From Paraphaeosphaeria minitans (Eukaryota > Ascomycota > Dothideomycetes > Pleosporales > Didymosphaeriaceae), in contig WJXW01000005.1 in assembly GCA_015832175.1 (NCBI GenBank), positions 62,001 to 126,000 on the forward strand: DNA of 64,000 nt, given 5' to 3'. A model generated the notes under the pieces. The model was not told the DNA's origin and searched no databases. It worked only from the letters and a program-made list of their open reading frames with translations. A program made the position numbers and the translations under genes. Positions 46,104 through 58,695 of the stretch are shown here, one piece after another. Positions within the stretch are counted from its first letter, which is position 1. Each line of letters starts with the position of its first letter.

Positions 46104-46808
46104 GGTGGATGAAGATGTTTTAAATTTACGGAAGAGGGCAATGATAGAGGGAAGGGTATCAGATCGTATGAGGAAGATTGTTCGTGGCGAGGAATGATAG
46201 GTGTCGTTGTGGGAGTCTGAATTTATGAGGTGCAGTGGAGCTATGACATCAGTGCTCGTGAGTGACACGCAAGCTTGCAACGCACTTGCATTTTCAAGGC
46301 CCACCGTTCACCCCGGTGGAGCGCAATGCAGATCGGCTTGGCTTGGTAGCAGAGAACAGACAGCTTCGAACATGTTCTTGTGCTTGAGGTTGTTACGAGC
46401 GCCAGGCCGTATATATCTACGTGGTCTGATAGGAAGGGTGGTGGGCGCGTCTAGATGCCCGCCAAGCATCAGATCAGCTGGTCAGCCTTAAGGCCGAAGA
46501 GGAAACCGCAAGGCGGCCCCCACCAGCAAGAACGCCTAGCCGTGCCCCTCAAACGGCCGTTAATTCTGAGAGCTGATAGCTGCATTGGCCCTCCTTTCAC
46601 AGTCGCACCCATACGCACCTACACTCCTCCCTCTCCGTCCACGCCTATCGTTTGCCCTACGATTCCGTATCTACCGCACGCTGGACTCGCTCGCCTACCC
46701 CTCCTCCAGAACCCCGCCAATCTCTCCCCGGTCGCCTAACAGACGCCTTCGTCCAGCCTTCAGCCTCAAGGACAGCGCAGCAGTGCGCTGCGAGCGACAC
46801 CTGCAACT
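46104..46808. promoter_or_regulatory. Divergent intergenic region upstream of the CaMK gene
   Basis: About 700 bases between the minus-strand small TM protein and the kinase. From 46590 to 46740 it is strongly CT-rich (TCCCTCTCC-type), which suggests a transcribed 5' leader of the kinase mRNA. No coding content. Confidence 0.5.
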
Positions 46809-48312
<1,504 letters not shown>

Positions 48313-48770
48313 GCAGTGTTGAAAGTTGTCGTTTATGTTTTCATGGCAATGGGGGCTATTCTAGGGTTTGCAGCTTCTCTGGTTCGTTCTACATGGTAGG
48401 GTGCCATGGTGTGTGTTGGGAGGCGGGGGGGGGGGGGTGTGCGCGTGCGTGCGTGTGCGTGTGCTATTCTTGGGGAGTTCCTTGAAGATGATTGTTGTGA
48501 ATGAAAACTATGACGGTGCCATGTCGCTAGGTTGCTCAATTTTAACTCAAGGCGCGGTGTTTGGACAGGTGAATCCGTGGATCCAAGCTGGTCACGTGCA
48601 CTAGGGGCGGCACTACCCGAGCTGGCTTGCGTCGATGCTGGGCAGTCGCGTCTGTAGCAGTTGGCCAGTAACTCAACTGCACACCGCGCTGCACCCGCGC
48701 CAGACCTGCTGATACAGCTATTGTTCCTCGAAAACCGCTCGGGTACCCTACGCGACGGCGAATCTGCGCC
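48313..48770. other. Spacer with poly-G and GT-rich tract
   Basis: 458 bases between the kinase stop and the RSC4 start. Positions about 48424-48463 hold a run of 14 G followed by GTGCGTGCGT-type dinucleotides, which could form non-B DNA. No gene. Confidence 0.8.
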
Positions 48771-51592
48771 ATGGAAAACGCAGCGAAACGTAAAGCTGGC
48801 GGTACTGCCGCGCCCGAGAACGAGGGCCGGCCGTTGAAGCGCCAGAAAGTACCGGTACGTGCACGTCCCGGTGGTGATTGCAGCCATATCGGCGGGCGCG
48901 AGGACGAGACAACGGGCTTGCGACGGTTTGCGATGCGCGCGATGCGGGAATCTGGTGGAGGGGAGCGCGCGACGGCCTGGTTCAAACCGCGACCTGCCTG
49001 CCCTGCCCTGCCCTACCCTACCTTACCTACCCTACCCTACCCTCCCCTACACCACCCCTCGTCGCCCGCAACAACACGCGCCCCGCCGCAATGCCCGCAG
49101 ACGAGCCCGCAGACGACGTCGGCCCGCCATGGCCGGGAGAGAGGCAGTGGACAATGCTGACGATGGCCGCGTGCGCGTAGGACTCGGCCAAAGCCGCGGC
49201 AGCCGGTTCGGAGACGTCAGAGTCGACAACGGAGATGGGCTTGAAGTTCCTCGAGAGTTTGAAGCAGGCAAAGGACAAGACGTGAGTGTCTGGCTCGCAG
49301 CATGCGCTAGCCACGCCCGGAACAGTCATTGACCACCAGCAGAGGCCGTCCCATCTCGGTGCACTTCCTCACACTCCCTGACAGGGTAAGCACCCGCCTG
49401 CGCTGCGCTGCGCTCTCCCCGCGACAGCCCCGCTAACCATCCGCCCGCAGGACGTGCTCCCTGAGTACTACGAAGTCATCAAGCTACCCATTGCGATAGA
49501 CACCATCGAGGTACGCCCTTTCCGCAACATGTCTCACGTCACTGCGACCCTGCGCCTGCCAGCACACGCCCACGCACACGCACACGGCATACACCATACG
49601 AGAGTGAAGGCTAACACCCGCACAGGACAGACTCAACGCACGCGGATACACGTGCCTGGCGGATGTCGAGAGTGACGCTAAACGCCTCGTCAACAACGCA
49701 AAAGCCTACAATGGTAAGAAGTCTGCCATATACGAAGATGCCGAGCGTCTCCGCAAGACGGCCTCCAACTGGATGGTCAAGCACAACCCAGCCTACCGAA
49801 GAGAAGGCTACCAAGCCGTAGCTACGCCTATCCCTGGCGAGGACCCTGTTCCTTACGGAAAACCGATCCCGCGCATTCATCCTGCGACTCCGAAAGCGAC
49901 CCCTTCAACCCCAGATTCGGCTTCCACCGAAAGGCCGCGACGAGCAGCTGCCGTCGCCGCTACGCAAGCAGTTACCCCAGCGCCGTCCAAGCTGCGACAA
50001 TCGGCCTCCGCTGCGCCCGAAGAAGGTGACATTACGGATTTCAAGGGAAAGAGCTTCCAGCAAGCACAAGAGCAGATCATCAACGGTCTGATTAGTTATA
50101 CAGAACCAGACAGCGCGCTGCAAATCTTCCAACCCTTCGTCAACCTGCCCAGCCGTTCCATCAAGGATTACTACCAGATCATCAAGGACCCAGTGTCATT
50201 ATCAGGGGTGTTGAAGAAGGTCCGCGGTGTTATCGGTCGTAATGCGCCCACGGGGATCACTGAGCTCAAAAGCTGGGAGGCTTTCGAGCAAATGACGTCA
50301 ATGATCTGGAAGAATGCTCGCATCTACAACGAGGACGGCAGCGACCTTTACAACTTGTCGCTCGAGCTAGAGGACATGTTCAATCAGCGGCTTGCTGCAG
50401 CCAAGTCGAAAGTTGAGGAGCCGTCGCAACCAAAGCTTAAACTCAATATGTCCACTGCAGCACCCTCTCCAGCACCACAGCCAAAACAAGCATTGAAGAT
50501 AAAGCTACGGCAGAGTCCAGTATCAGATCCAAATACTCCAGTTGCACGGGGCTCCGCTACTCCTGGCGTTAACGCGGACAATGACGCACTGATTAGGCAG
50601 CATAAGCACGTATTGGACAGCATGCCCGGGTCGCGGTCGTCAAGGCCTCCATCTGCGGGCCGAACAGGAACACCGACAATTCTTAGCAACCCGTTCAATG
50701 GACCTCGAGGCGCTTTAGCAGCGATCTCATCAATACCAGCGGTGCAGACCAGGACAGCAGGATCGCCAGGGGTGAATGGCATCAAGAACGATGTGCAATC
50801 ACCATCTCTGAACGCGATCAGGCCAGTAAGCAATGCTTCTGATAGCCAACGCATGAGCATTCCGGCGCGCACACCCCACCCAGTCATGCCTCCACCACAT
50901 GCAGCATCGCGCACCAGTGGCAGTCCCCTTCCAAATGGACCGATTGGTCAACAGACCGGAGGTTACGCCAACCCTTACCCGCCTCCGACTCCCTCATATT
51001 ATGTTCCGCCGGTGACGCCGCACTTTGAGAACTTTCGCAAAGTGCCATTGAAGAGTGCGTGTCCCTCATACATCTCGTAGTCCACCACACTGACAAACCT
51101 ACAGGCGCCGACGAAGCACTCATCCCCAAGATCACACTTAACACGCACCCCGCGCTCAACATTAGCAAACCCTGGTCCATGACCATCCCTGCGAACAAGT
51201 TTAAAACCTCGCACTCCGTCACCGTCCCCATCCCGACCACGCACTCCTACCTCCAAATCACCCCACACGTCCCCATCGCGCACACCGCGCGCCTCTATCG
51301 CCTTTTCGTCATGGTCAACGGCAACAAGACGTTCGAGGTCAACCGCATTCCAGTCACCGCAGGCATCAACGGCGCCGCCGTCGGTTCGTCGCCGCAGCCG
51401 GGCATCGAGGCGCCCAAGAAGAAAGGCGAGCCTGTGTACGAGGCGAAGCTTGGCGCGGGGGTGAATCGCGTGGAGATTGAGATGGTGGCGGAGAGGGAGT
51501 GGGGAAAGGGGGAGAAGGAGAGTGCAAATCCGAAGGAACAAATTGAGAGTGAGAAGTGCACGGTTTTTCTGCATTTGACAAGGTCTCTGTAG
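48771..51592 (+). CDS. RSC4: RSC4-like tandem-bromodomain subunit of the RSC remodeller
   Basis: Six exons (48771-48854, 49181-49281, 49343-49385, 49451-49510, 49626-51054, 51105-51592) give 734 residues. Bromodomain 1 (about 45-150) shows VHFLTLPDRDVLPEYYEVIK, LPIAIDTIEDRLNARGYTCL and LVNNAKAYNGKKSAIYEDA. Bromodomain 2 (about 240-360) shows FQPFVNLPSRSIKDYYQIIK, DPVSLSGVLKKVRG and MIWKNARIYNEDGSDLY. A Ser/Pro-rich linker leads to a conserved C-terminal beta-rich domain (KITLNTHPALNISKPWSMTI, YRLFVMVNGNKTFEV, VNRVEIEMVAER). Rsc4 reads acetylated H3K14 for the RSC chromatin-remodelling complex. The first intron is long (326 nt) and contains CTACC/CTGCC repeats, and a GTAAGA inside exon 5 is not used. 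Confidence 0.92.
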
Positions 51593-51909
51593 TGTGGAGA
51601 TGAGAACGTGGGGTGCCGGAATGGGGTGGGAGAGGGTTTGAGCGAGGATATGAAGGTTGGGGATAGGATGAGGTTGAAGGCGAGGAATCCGCCCGGTGAG
51701 GAGATTTCGGAGCTGGAGATGCTGGATTGAAAAAAGACACTGTGTGGGCGGGAAGCGGGTGGCTTGAATTTCCTTTGGGTGGTATGAGGTCGGTATGGCG
51801 TTGTTGAGCCAGAGTCTGGGTCTGCGTTGGCCCGCAGGGACGGAGAGCATTGCGCATGTTCCTTCCGCTTTCTTATCTACCTGGGATTCCACTTTTCTTT
51901 GGTTGCATG

Positions 51910-51969
51910 GGATAGGATAGGATAGGATAGGATAGGATAGGATGGGCAGGGCAGGGCAGGGCAGGGCAT
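51910..51969. repeat. GGATA and GGGCA pentamer arrays
   Basis: About six to seven GGATA units run directly into five GGGCA units, forming a compound pentamer microsatellite downstream of RSC4. Confidence 0.95.
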
Positions 51970-52391
51970 GTACCAGCACAGAACAGTAGCTATGCTAGGA
52001 GATTTGATCTGTTGCGAGTATCGATATGGTGAATTGCAGTGTGCGTGCCGTCGGTCCGGTGATGATGCCGACGTGTTTGATAGGATGTCGCAAACGTTGC
52101 TGGATGGAGACGAGCCACTAACGAGACTTCGCTGGGTATGCGTCGTCGCTCAAATTGGGACGGTGGGCGTGTTTGGACGGGATGTTGGACCCCGGGGCTT
52201 TGCGAATGAGGGGGTTGGTTCTGCTGGGGTTGGTTGTGTGCGGTGCGGTGCGGTGCATGGTGGGAACGAGGATGTCAAGCTTGTGGCTGACCGAAGGTTG
52301 CGGCTGGTGCTTTTGAATGCGACGAGTTTGAGGGGCGTTTGGGTTGGGGAGAGTGGATGTGGGTTTGGGAATTGGGAATTGGATATGCTGT

Positions 52392-52540
52392 TACCTACTG
52401 ATGTGCGAATCTCGGAGAAGGAGAGAAGGGGGGAGGGGGGGTTCTTTTTCACCCAGGCGTGCATCAAGTATAGCTGCTACCTACTAATGTGCGAATCTCT
52501 GTATGGGGGGTTCTTTTTGACCCAAGCGTGCATCAAGTAC
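52392..52540. repeat. Tandem duplication of about 86 bases
   Basis: Two copies beginning TACCTACTGATGTGCGAATC (52392) and TACCTACTAATGTGCGAATC (52478) share the GGGGGGTTCTTTTT and CAAGCGTGCATCAAGTA segments. The second copy lacks about 22 purine-rich bases of the first. Few substitutions suggest a fairly recent event. Confidence 0.9.
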
Positions 52541-53110
52541 ACAAAAGCAAGCCGGGTCGGAATGCGGAGGATGGATATGCGGTTGAACGTGCTGTGCGGG
52601 GTGTTTAATGTGCTTCGTACCTAACGCGACTGCAACATGTGAAGGATGGAGTAGATTGAGAGATAGTTTTGTTTTGTAGCGGTACGGGATTTGTTTCACT
52701 TTTTCGCATCTCTGCGCTGAGTGGCCCGACTCTGGGCAGTGCCGGCTCTCTTTACCATACCTGATCTGGGTATTCGATGGAGTGATAAAAGCATGTGGCT
52801 ATGCTGCAGGCTGTATATTAAACAAGGGGGAGTATGTGCGTGCCTCGTGCTCTGGTGTTCAAGAGAGGGCAAATTGAGGCTATTGTACTGGATAATGAGG
52901 CCTTTGAGTTCATGCCTGACCTGAGCTTGGGTGCTACTAGGGGCAGGCTCCGTGATGGTCCGTGCGTGACTAGCTTTCACCGTGCGCGTCTTGGCATTTT
53001 CACTCCGCAAAAATACCGATATATCAGACCCTCGAAAACCTGTCGTTTTGTCACTCACACACGCACACAGCGATCACCTCCTGAGTCCAATTGGCATTGA
53101 CACAGTCGAG

Positions 53111-54029
53111 ATGGTTCGCTACAATCTCCGCGCGCACCCAAAGCCGGCTGCCTCAGCAAGCGGTATCCAGAAGCGGACCAAACCGGCCATTGGCCAGGAG
53201 GAAAAGAAGATGGTCAGCTTACACCGTGGCCTTCTTTCTCTTCAAGAATCCTCGATGCGCTTCGAGTCTGCGTAAGTGTTTTTACATATTCATGCAATCA
53301 AACCCGCTAACAAGTTTGCTTACCAGCACTCACTTCAACTCACTCGACTGCCCCTTGCTTCGACTCCCAGCCGAAGTCCGCACTAAGATCTTTGAGTACG
53401 TCCTTGTCAGCGAGAAGCCTGTATTGGTCTATTGGGACGACATACGAGGCATAATCCAACGCCCATATAGTCTCGGTGTCCAACAATGTCTCTGTCTCGG
53501 ACGTCTCTGTCTCGTACGTCTCTGTCTCGGACGTCTCGGACTCGAACGTCTCTGTCTCGAACGTCTCTGTCTCGAACGCGGCCCGTGTCAATTCTTCCAA
53601 TCCTCAAACTTCTTCTTCGAACGCGTATGTCGCCAGATATACAACGAAGCCTCGATGATCTACTACGCTCGCAACACGTTCCACGTGAAGTGCCGTCTCG
53701 TGAACACCTTCGCCGACAGCCTCCTCCAGGGCCATCGGCACGAATTGCGCCACCTCGGGTTCCCCGCTATCGCGATCTCGTATGAGCTGTTCGGCCGCCG
53801 GGATCCCCGCCAGGACTGAAACGAGCGCTTGTACGGAGGGAAGTCGCTCGCGGAGTTATTTCCCAACCTTCGGTTGGTCAAGGTGGAAGATTTCGATGCG
53901 ATACACTATCGCTTGACGTGGCTACATGGCCTTCTACCCTTGGGACCTTACTTGCCGGTGTATTCTGATGTGGCCCTGAGACCAAGCTCCACTTTCCGCA
54001 CGAAGGCACTGGACCAAACCTTCCCATAA
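53111..54029 (+). pseudogene. 2EXR/F-box-like (DUF7730-type) gene interrupted by in-frame TGA
   Basis: Exon 1 (53111-53271) and exon 2 from 53327, joined across a 55-nt intron, encode CPLLRLPAEVRTKIFEYVLV and then FERVCRQIYNEASMIYYARN. This arrangement is typical of fungal 2EXR/DUF7730 F-box-like proteins. The frame meets TGA at 53817-53819, yet the same frame continues without a shift as RLYGGKSLAELFPNLRLVKV to TAA 54027-54029, where such families have their conserved second half. A 15-base repeat (GTCTCTGTCTCGGAC, six to seven copies at 53485-53575) inserts a CLERL/CLGRL repeat between the two conserved blocks. Nonsense mutation plus repeat expansion suggests a recent pseudogene. Readthrough or sequence error are alternatives. 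Confidence 0.7.
53485..53577. repeat. 15-base tandem repeat inside the F-box-like gene
   Basis: Six to seven imperfect copies of GTCTCTGTCTCGGAC. Being a multiple of three it keeps the frame, and it is open in several frames on both strands. Confidence 0.9.
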
Positions 54030-54225
54030 TACTTACTGAATGTACGATGCCATGCCGATAGCAGTCCAAAGCCTCAGTGAGGAAATGGTGTGCAGCAGCG
54101 AACGTGCATGAGGGTGAGTTTGCTACCGAAGTTTGGCCACGCACGAAACTGCACCATGTACCAGCATGGCAAGGCGTCTGAGTAACTTTCGAGAAAGTCA
54201 ACATACTTCCTACAACCTTTCCTAT

Positions 54226-54860
54226 CTACTTCTGGACCGAAATCGCTCCCTCACCTTCACGGTCTTCCTTCCTCATCATTCTCGCGCCTCTGGCCTCCAT
54301 ATCCGAAAAGAATCCACCCCAATGGCCTGAATGATGTATCATCGCAAGCCGCACAGTCTCCCCAAACTTCTCATCTTCACCACGGCACCTCATAACTCCG
54401 CCATCCGTACCAATTTTGTCCCGCTCCTTTCGCACAGCACCATTAATTCCACTCATCGTCAAATAAAACGGCTCCAAGTCAATCCACGATAACTCACCGC
54501 CTGGAGGCTCTGGGCAATCTTGGAAAACAATTGTTAAAGACGCTTGAAATCACTTGAAATCACTTGATATCACTTCGAAAACACTCAGAAAACACTAGGG
54601 AAACAACTTGACTTCTCGCCATGTCGAGTGATGCAATTTTGACGTGGCATTCTACCAAACGGGATCATGGCTAGGAGACTTCTACAGGAGCGTATGGTTT
54701 TTTTGTCCCAGTCGAGCATGCTGAGACAGCAGCGCTGGTAAACAGCCCTGTCCTCGGGGACGAGGGCGGCGTCGCGGATGCTCTCGAGGTGTCGGTAGAC
54801 CCATGCGTGCTTCCAGAAGAAGATCCGGATCTTGCCGGGCGACAGGGTTTTAGCGGAAGT
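54226..54860 (-). pseudogene. Antisense coding remnants of an unrecognised gene
   Basis: Two open blocks on the minus strand read like protein. The upstream one (about 54847-54590) gives LSPGKIRIFFWKHAWVYRHL and SIRDAALVPEDRAVYQRCCL with no start codon. The downstream one (about 54551-54226) gives DCPEPPGGELSWIDLEPFYL and SGINGAVRKERDKIG up to a stop. They are in different relative frames with stops between. This may be a decayed gene or exons of a gene whose junctions I could not resolve. The family is not recognised. Confidence 0.35.
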
Positions 54861-55590
54861 TTCGGGAACTGTTGGGGTGTCCGGACATGGTCTTGGTTAA
54901 TATCACGAATGTGGAATATTGTTACAACTGGAGGAGTAGGCTGGGCGCGTATGGGCGGACTTTATGAGGGAGGCAGAGACAATGTAAAGCATCGTTTGTC
55001 AATCAAATTCTATGGACAAACAGCCGACTGGATGATCTCAAGGATTGTGTCGGTGTGTTGTGGCCGACAGACATTTTAGCCAAGTGGATTGCGATGCAGG
55101 TTCATTTGGAACCTAAAATTAACTTTAGACAGATAAATATCAAAACTACGGCTACCCCTAAGATGGTGCATGAGCGGGTAAACGACTTGGTTCATAATGA
55201 CCATGACACTAGAAAGTGAAGTTGCCCCTTCCAATGGAATCCCTGGAAATATATCGAGGTTTCGCACGTCCGCATTTACATTCCATACTAGACATACACA
55301 TCATGGAATTCTCTAGCAAGATTAGCGCCCTACGCGCAGCCGCGCGTTAAATACAGGGTGCATCGCAGTCGTAGGACGCAACTTTACCTTGCGCTCTTTG
55401 CATTCGTTCTGTGCTTGACGAGTACCTCCGCTGAGATGTGTCACTCCCTATTTAGAAGTAATCACCCATTCCTTTAGGTTTCAATACTCACTCAAGACTC
55501 TAGCATGATCCCTCATATCAATAACGAGGAAACTCAGTCTCCGAACCTCTGATCTGACGACGCAATGGAAAGTAACTAACCACCCGACTC
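54861..55590. other. Spacer, nothing recognised
   Basis: About 730 bases with AT-richer composition than neighbouring genes. It should contain the promoter and perhaps the first exon of the WSC gene, whose start codon is not found in the main frame. Confidence 0.45.
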
Positions 55591-55591
55591 A

Positions 55592-56937
55592 GTGATCTTA
55601 CACGCTCTCGTCCTCTCCTTACTCGCGGGGCTCATGACCGCAGACCATGTTCTCGAACCTCGCGGTCCAAGTCCCCAACCAGCAACCAGCCTGCCCGAGG
55701 GATGGCGCTCGTTGGGCTGCTTCCAAGACAACCAAAACGACCGAACGTTCCCCTACGCTGGCTTCTACAAGTATGACCACATGAAGATGACCCCGTTGAA
55801 AGTCGACGACTTCCGCTACGACCCAGACTACAACAACGACGCGCAGAAATGCATCCAGTACTGCGCATCCGACGGATACCCTTTCGCCGGTACGTGGCAA
55901 GAGGCCCTCTCACCTCCCAGCTCCGCTCACAGTCTTCAGGTCTCTCGGACACATGGTCATGCTGGTGCTCCACGCAGCTCAGACAGTCCCCGCCACCCGC
56001 CTCAATCAGCCAGTCCGGCTGCGACTCGTCGTGCCCAAACAACGCCCTCGAATCCTGCGGCGGCCAACAGCGCCTCAACATCTACACCAACGACGCGCCG
56101 TTCGTGGATCCCGCGCCCGTGCGTGGAGCGTCTCCGGATTGGATCGTCCTGGGTTGCATGGCGGACGTGTACAGGCCCTTCGTCAGCAGCGTCTACACTG
56201 CGCCCCAGGGGGAGAGCATGAATATGAAGCTTTGCACGCGCCAGTGCGGGCAGGGTGGGATGGATATATCGGGCACCGCGTACGCCAGTGTGTATAACGT
56301 CGATTACTGCTCCTGCGATGCAGAGCTTGGACCCAATGTGGCGCCCGCACCGCTGGAGTTGTGTCTCTCACCGTGTAAGGGGCAGTTGCTCGGGGCGCCG
56401 AAGGAGGCGTGCGGTGGGGATGGGAGGGAAGGCGACTATGCGCTGGTGTATAAGCGGGTGGTTGTGGTGAGTATGGTTTCTGGGTGGAGACATCAACTTG
56501 GAGCTTACCTACGATTGCGCTTTCAGAATGATATGTCGACCACCGCATCGACGGCTACTGTGCCGAGTACTACCGCGACTTCGAAGATCGAAATTGCGGC
56601 TACGGAAACGTCGACCACCTTGTCTGCGACGACGTCGTTGTTTCCTACCGAGACACCCGACAATCATCACAATGTAAGTGAAGTCCGCTTGCCATATGCT
56701 CTGCAGGTAGGTCGTCTTTCTCTCACGCAATCTGTAAAGTATCCTACTGTGATAGTCAACAATGAAACGAGTTCTCTTCATCGTGAATCTACACTCATGG
56801 ACCCCAACAAACCGACATCCTTGCCAATATGTAGGTACCCGCTATACCCGAGACTTACCTCATATCCGAGCCGCGCCGCCCGGCGCCCACCCTGCGGCGC
56901 AAGCAATCCATCGCGCCATCTCATCCCACGTAAATAA
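55592..56937 (+). CDS. Secreted/surface protein with two WSC domains
   Basis: Exons 55592-55889, 55940-56466 and 56527-56937 (introns 50 and 60 nt). The frame opens with a hydrophobic signal-like segment (LHALVLSLLAGLMTADH). WSC domain 1 follows (EGWRSLGCFQDNQNDRTFPY, KCIQYCASDGYPFAG, WSCWCSTQ, ESCGGQQRLNIY), then WSC domain 2 (WIVLGCMADVYRPF, MNMKLCTRQCGQGG, VDYCSCDAELG, CLSPCKGQ, ACGGDGREGDYALVYK). WSC domains bind glucans and occur in wall-stress sensors and wall enzymes. A Ser/Thr-rich stretch follows. No in-frame ATG precedes the signal segment; an acceptor-like CTAAC...CTCAG just before TGATC suggests that the start codon is completed by an upstream exon. The 3' end after residue 300 is uncertain, with no membrane span. 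Confidence 0.75.
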
Positions 56938-57230
56938 CTTCACGCAATCTCACCGAGATGACTCTCCAGTGCCCCGGAGTGCAAGGTCGAACTTGAGACT
57001 TATCATTGCTACATGCAGACAGACGCTATGATACAGTCGGAGCGTACCCATAGGACCAACAAATATGAGCTAGAAAATTAAACACTAGAGATATTGGATA
57101 GCGTTACCGTACGCAAACACACACACACACGCGGACAATGCAAAGCGTAGACACGTAAAACAATTGATTCGAAGGATCGCAGACAGGTGGACAGCAGTGC
57201 CGCTATCATAAGCCTGGTGAGACGAGTCGC

Positions 57231-58695
57231 TTACAAGTTGTCGGCGCAGCCAAAGAACTGCTCGACGTTGTATGCGCCGGGGCTCTTCCAGTTGTCGTTC
57301 TGGTACGAGAAGATGCAGGCGTGGTCGCCGAGCTTCTCGATGATGCTCTGCATGGCCTCCTTCTGCTCGGCCTTGCCGGGGATGGCAACGCCGTTGGGGG
57401 AGCCGCCCGCGGGCCAGCCAATCTCGGAGATGAATTTGCCCTTGGCAGCGGCCTCGGGGCAGACCTTGGCGGCCTGCTCAAGCTGTGAGTACGCGAAGTC
57501 ACCGGCCTCGGAGGCGGTCTTGCCACCGTCGAAGTAAGGCTGGACCTGGGCGGCGAAGATGTCGATGACGTCGCAAAGCACGCTGCCGTACTGCTCCCAC
57601 GCGGCGACGGTCTCGGTGGTGGTCACGGGGGCGGTGAAGCCGGCGGCAACCCACTTGGTCTTGACGGCGGCGACGTAAGAGGCGAGGGAACCAGCATCGC
57701 CGCCGTGGCCGGAGATGTACTCGTTACCAACAATCAGCATGGAGACGGTGTCCTTGGGGGCGTTGTCAATGATGTCCTGGAGCTGCTCGTTGGCGCCCTG
57801 GGAGCCAGGGGCACTAGTGGCATCGAGGAAGATTCCGTAGATGACCTGCATGCTGTGCTTCTGGGTCGCCGGGATGACGTTCTCGAAAACACCGCAGTCA
57901 GTGCTGTAGACACGGATGGCAACGTAGCCGAGATTTGCGATCGTAGCAATATCGTTGTTGACATCCATCTGGGACTTGCAGTCACCGCCCTTGGTGTAGG
58001 GGGTGTAGGTGATGGCCCACTTCTGGCCATTGGGCTTGTTCCAGGTACCAGCACCGTACGAGGGGGTGCTAGGGGTGCTGGGCTTAGGAGCAGCCTTTGA
58101 AGTGAACGCTGGGGGAGCAGCATGGTAGCTGGAGGGCTTAGGCGGAACGTAACCGGCAGGCGAAGATGGTGCCGGTGCCACAGGGACGTAGACGGAAGAC
58201 GGCACTACGGGCTTCTCGGTGGTTGAGGGCACAGGAGCCGCAGTGTAGGCGGCCGACGAAGGGTGCTCCTCCTCAGTGCAAGAAGTAGAGGTTTCCGGGA
58301 CAGGAGCCGGAGTGAAAGCAGTCGACGAAGGGTGCTCCTCCGTGGAAGAAGTGGGGGCTTCCGGGACAGGAGCCGGAGTGTAAGCAGCCGACGAAGAGTG
58401 CTCCTCCTCAGTGCAAGAAGTAGAGGTCTCCGGAACAGGAGCCGGGACAACGACCACGGAAGAAGTGTACGCCGGGGCCGATGAGACTAAAACAAAATTA
58501 GAATCACGTTCCTTCTGCAGAAAGGTGACACATACTCGGAGCGCTGGCGGTCACGTAAACGGTCGTGGTCACCGTCTGGCAGACGCCTTCCTCCACGGGG
58601 TAGGCACCATTGCGACGGAGGTGGAAACCGGCGTGAGCCTTGTGCGATGCTGCGACTGCAGATCCAACGAGGGCTGCAACAATTGCGCCCTTCAT
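57231..58695 (-). CDS. Secreted GH17 beta-1,3-glucanase/transglucosylase-like protein
   Basis: Exons 58695-58536 and 58486-57231 (49-nt intron) give 471 residues. Signal peptide MKGAIVAALVGSAVAAS, then a VCQTVTTTVYVTASAP block seen at the N-terminus of many fungal wall proteins. Next is a Ser/Thr/Pro region with three 22-23-residue repeats (PAPVPETSTSCTEEE-type). The C-terminal 270 residues are a GH17 barrel: WAITYTPYTKGGDCKS, IANLGYVAIRVYSTDC, acid/base Glu in LIVGNEYISG, nucleophile in ISEIGWPAGGS and IFSYQNDNWKSPG. It resembles the Scw4/Scw11/EglC-like wall-remodelling group. There is no GPI tail; the chain ends EQFFGCADNL. It acts on 1,3-beta-glucan in the wall. Confidence 0.93.
58250..58450. 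repeat. 66-69-base tandem repeat in the GH17 gene
   Basis: Three copies with GTGCTCCT starting at 58263, 58332 and 58398. All keep the reading frame and encode the Pro/Ser/Thr/Glu repeats ahead of the GH17 domain. One copy is a codon shorter. Confidence 0.9.

Larger units (their letters stand above)
51593..53110. other. Repeat-bearing spacer, no convincing gene
   Basis: Contains GGATA and GGGCA pentamer arrays and a tandem duplication of about 86 bases. An open frame at 51968-52624 (218 codons, starting at an ATG) spans the duplicated unit. It has no recognisable domain and opposing ORFs of similar length, so I do not call it a gene. Confidence 0.55.

Noticed and set aside
49678..49722. Possible intron at GTAAGAAG within RSC4
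   Set aside because: Reading through gives AYNGKKSAIYEDAERLR, which matches the bromodomain continuation, so the donor-like site is coding.
51968..52624. 218-codon frame spanning the 86-base duplication
   Set aside because: No domain, the duplication explains part of the open length, and opposite-strand frames are also open; no support as a gene.
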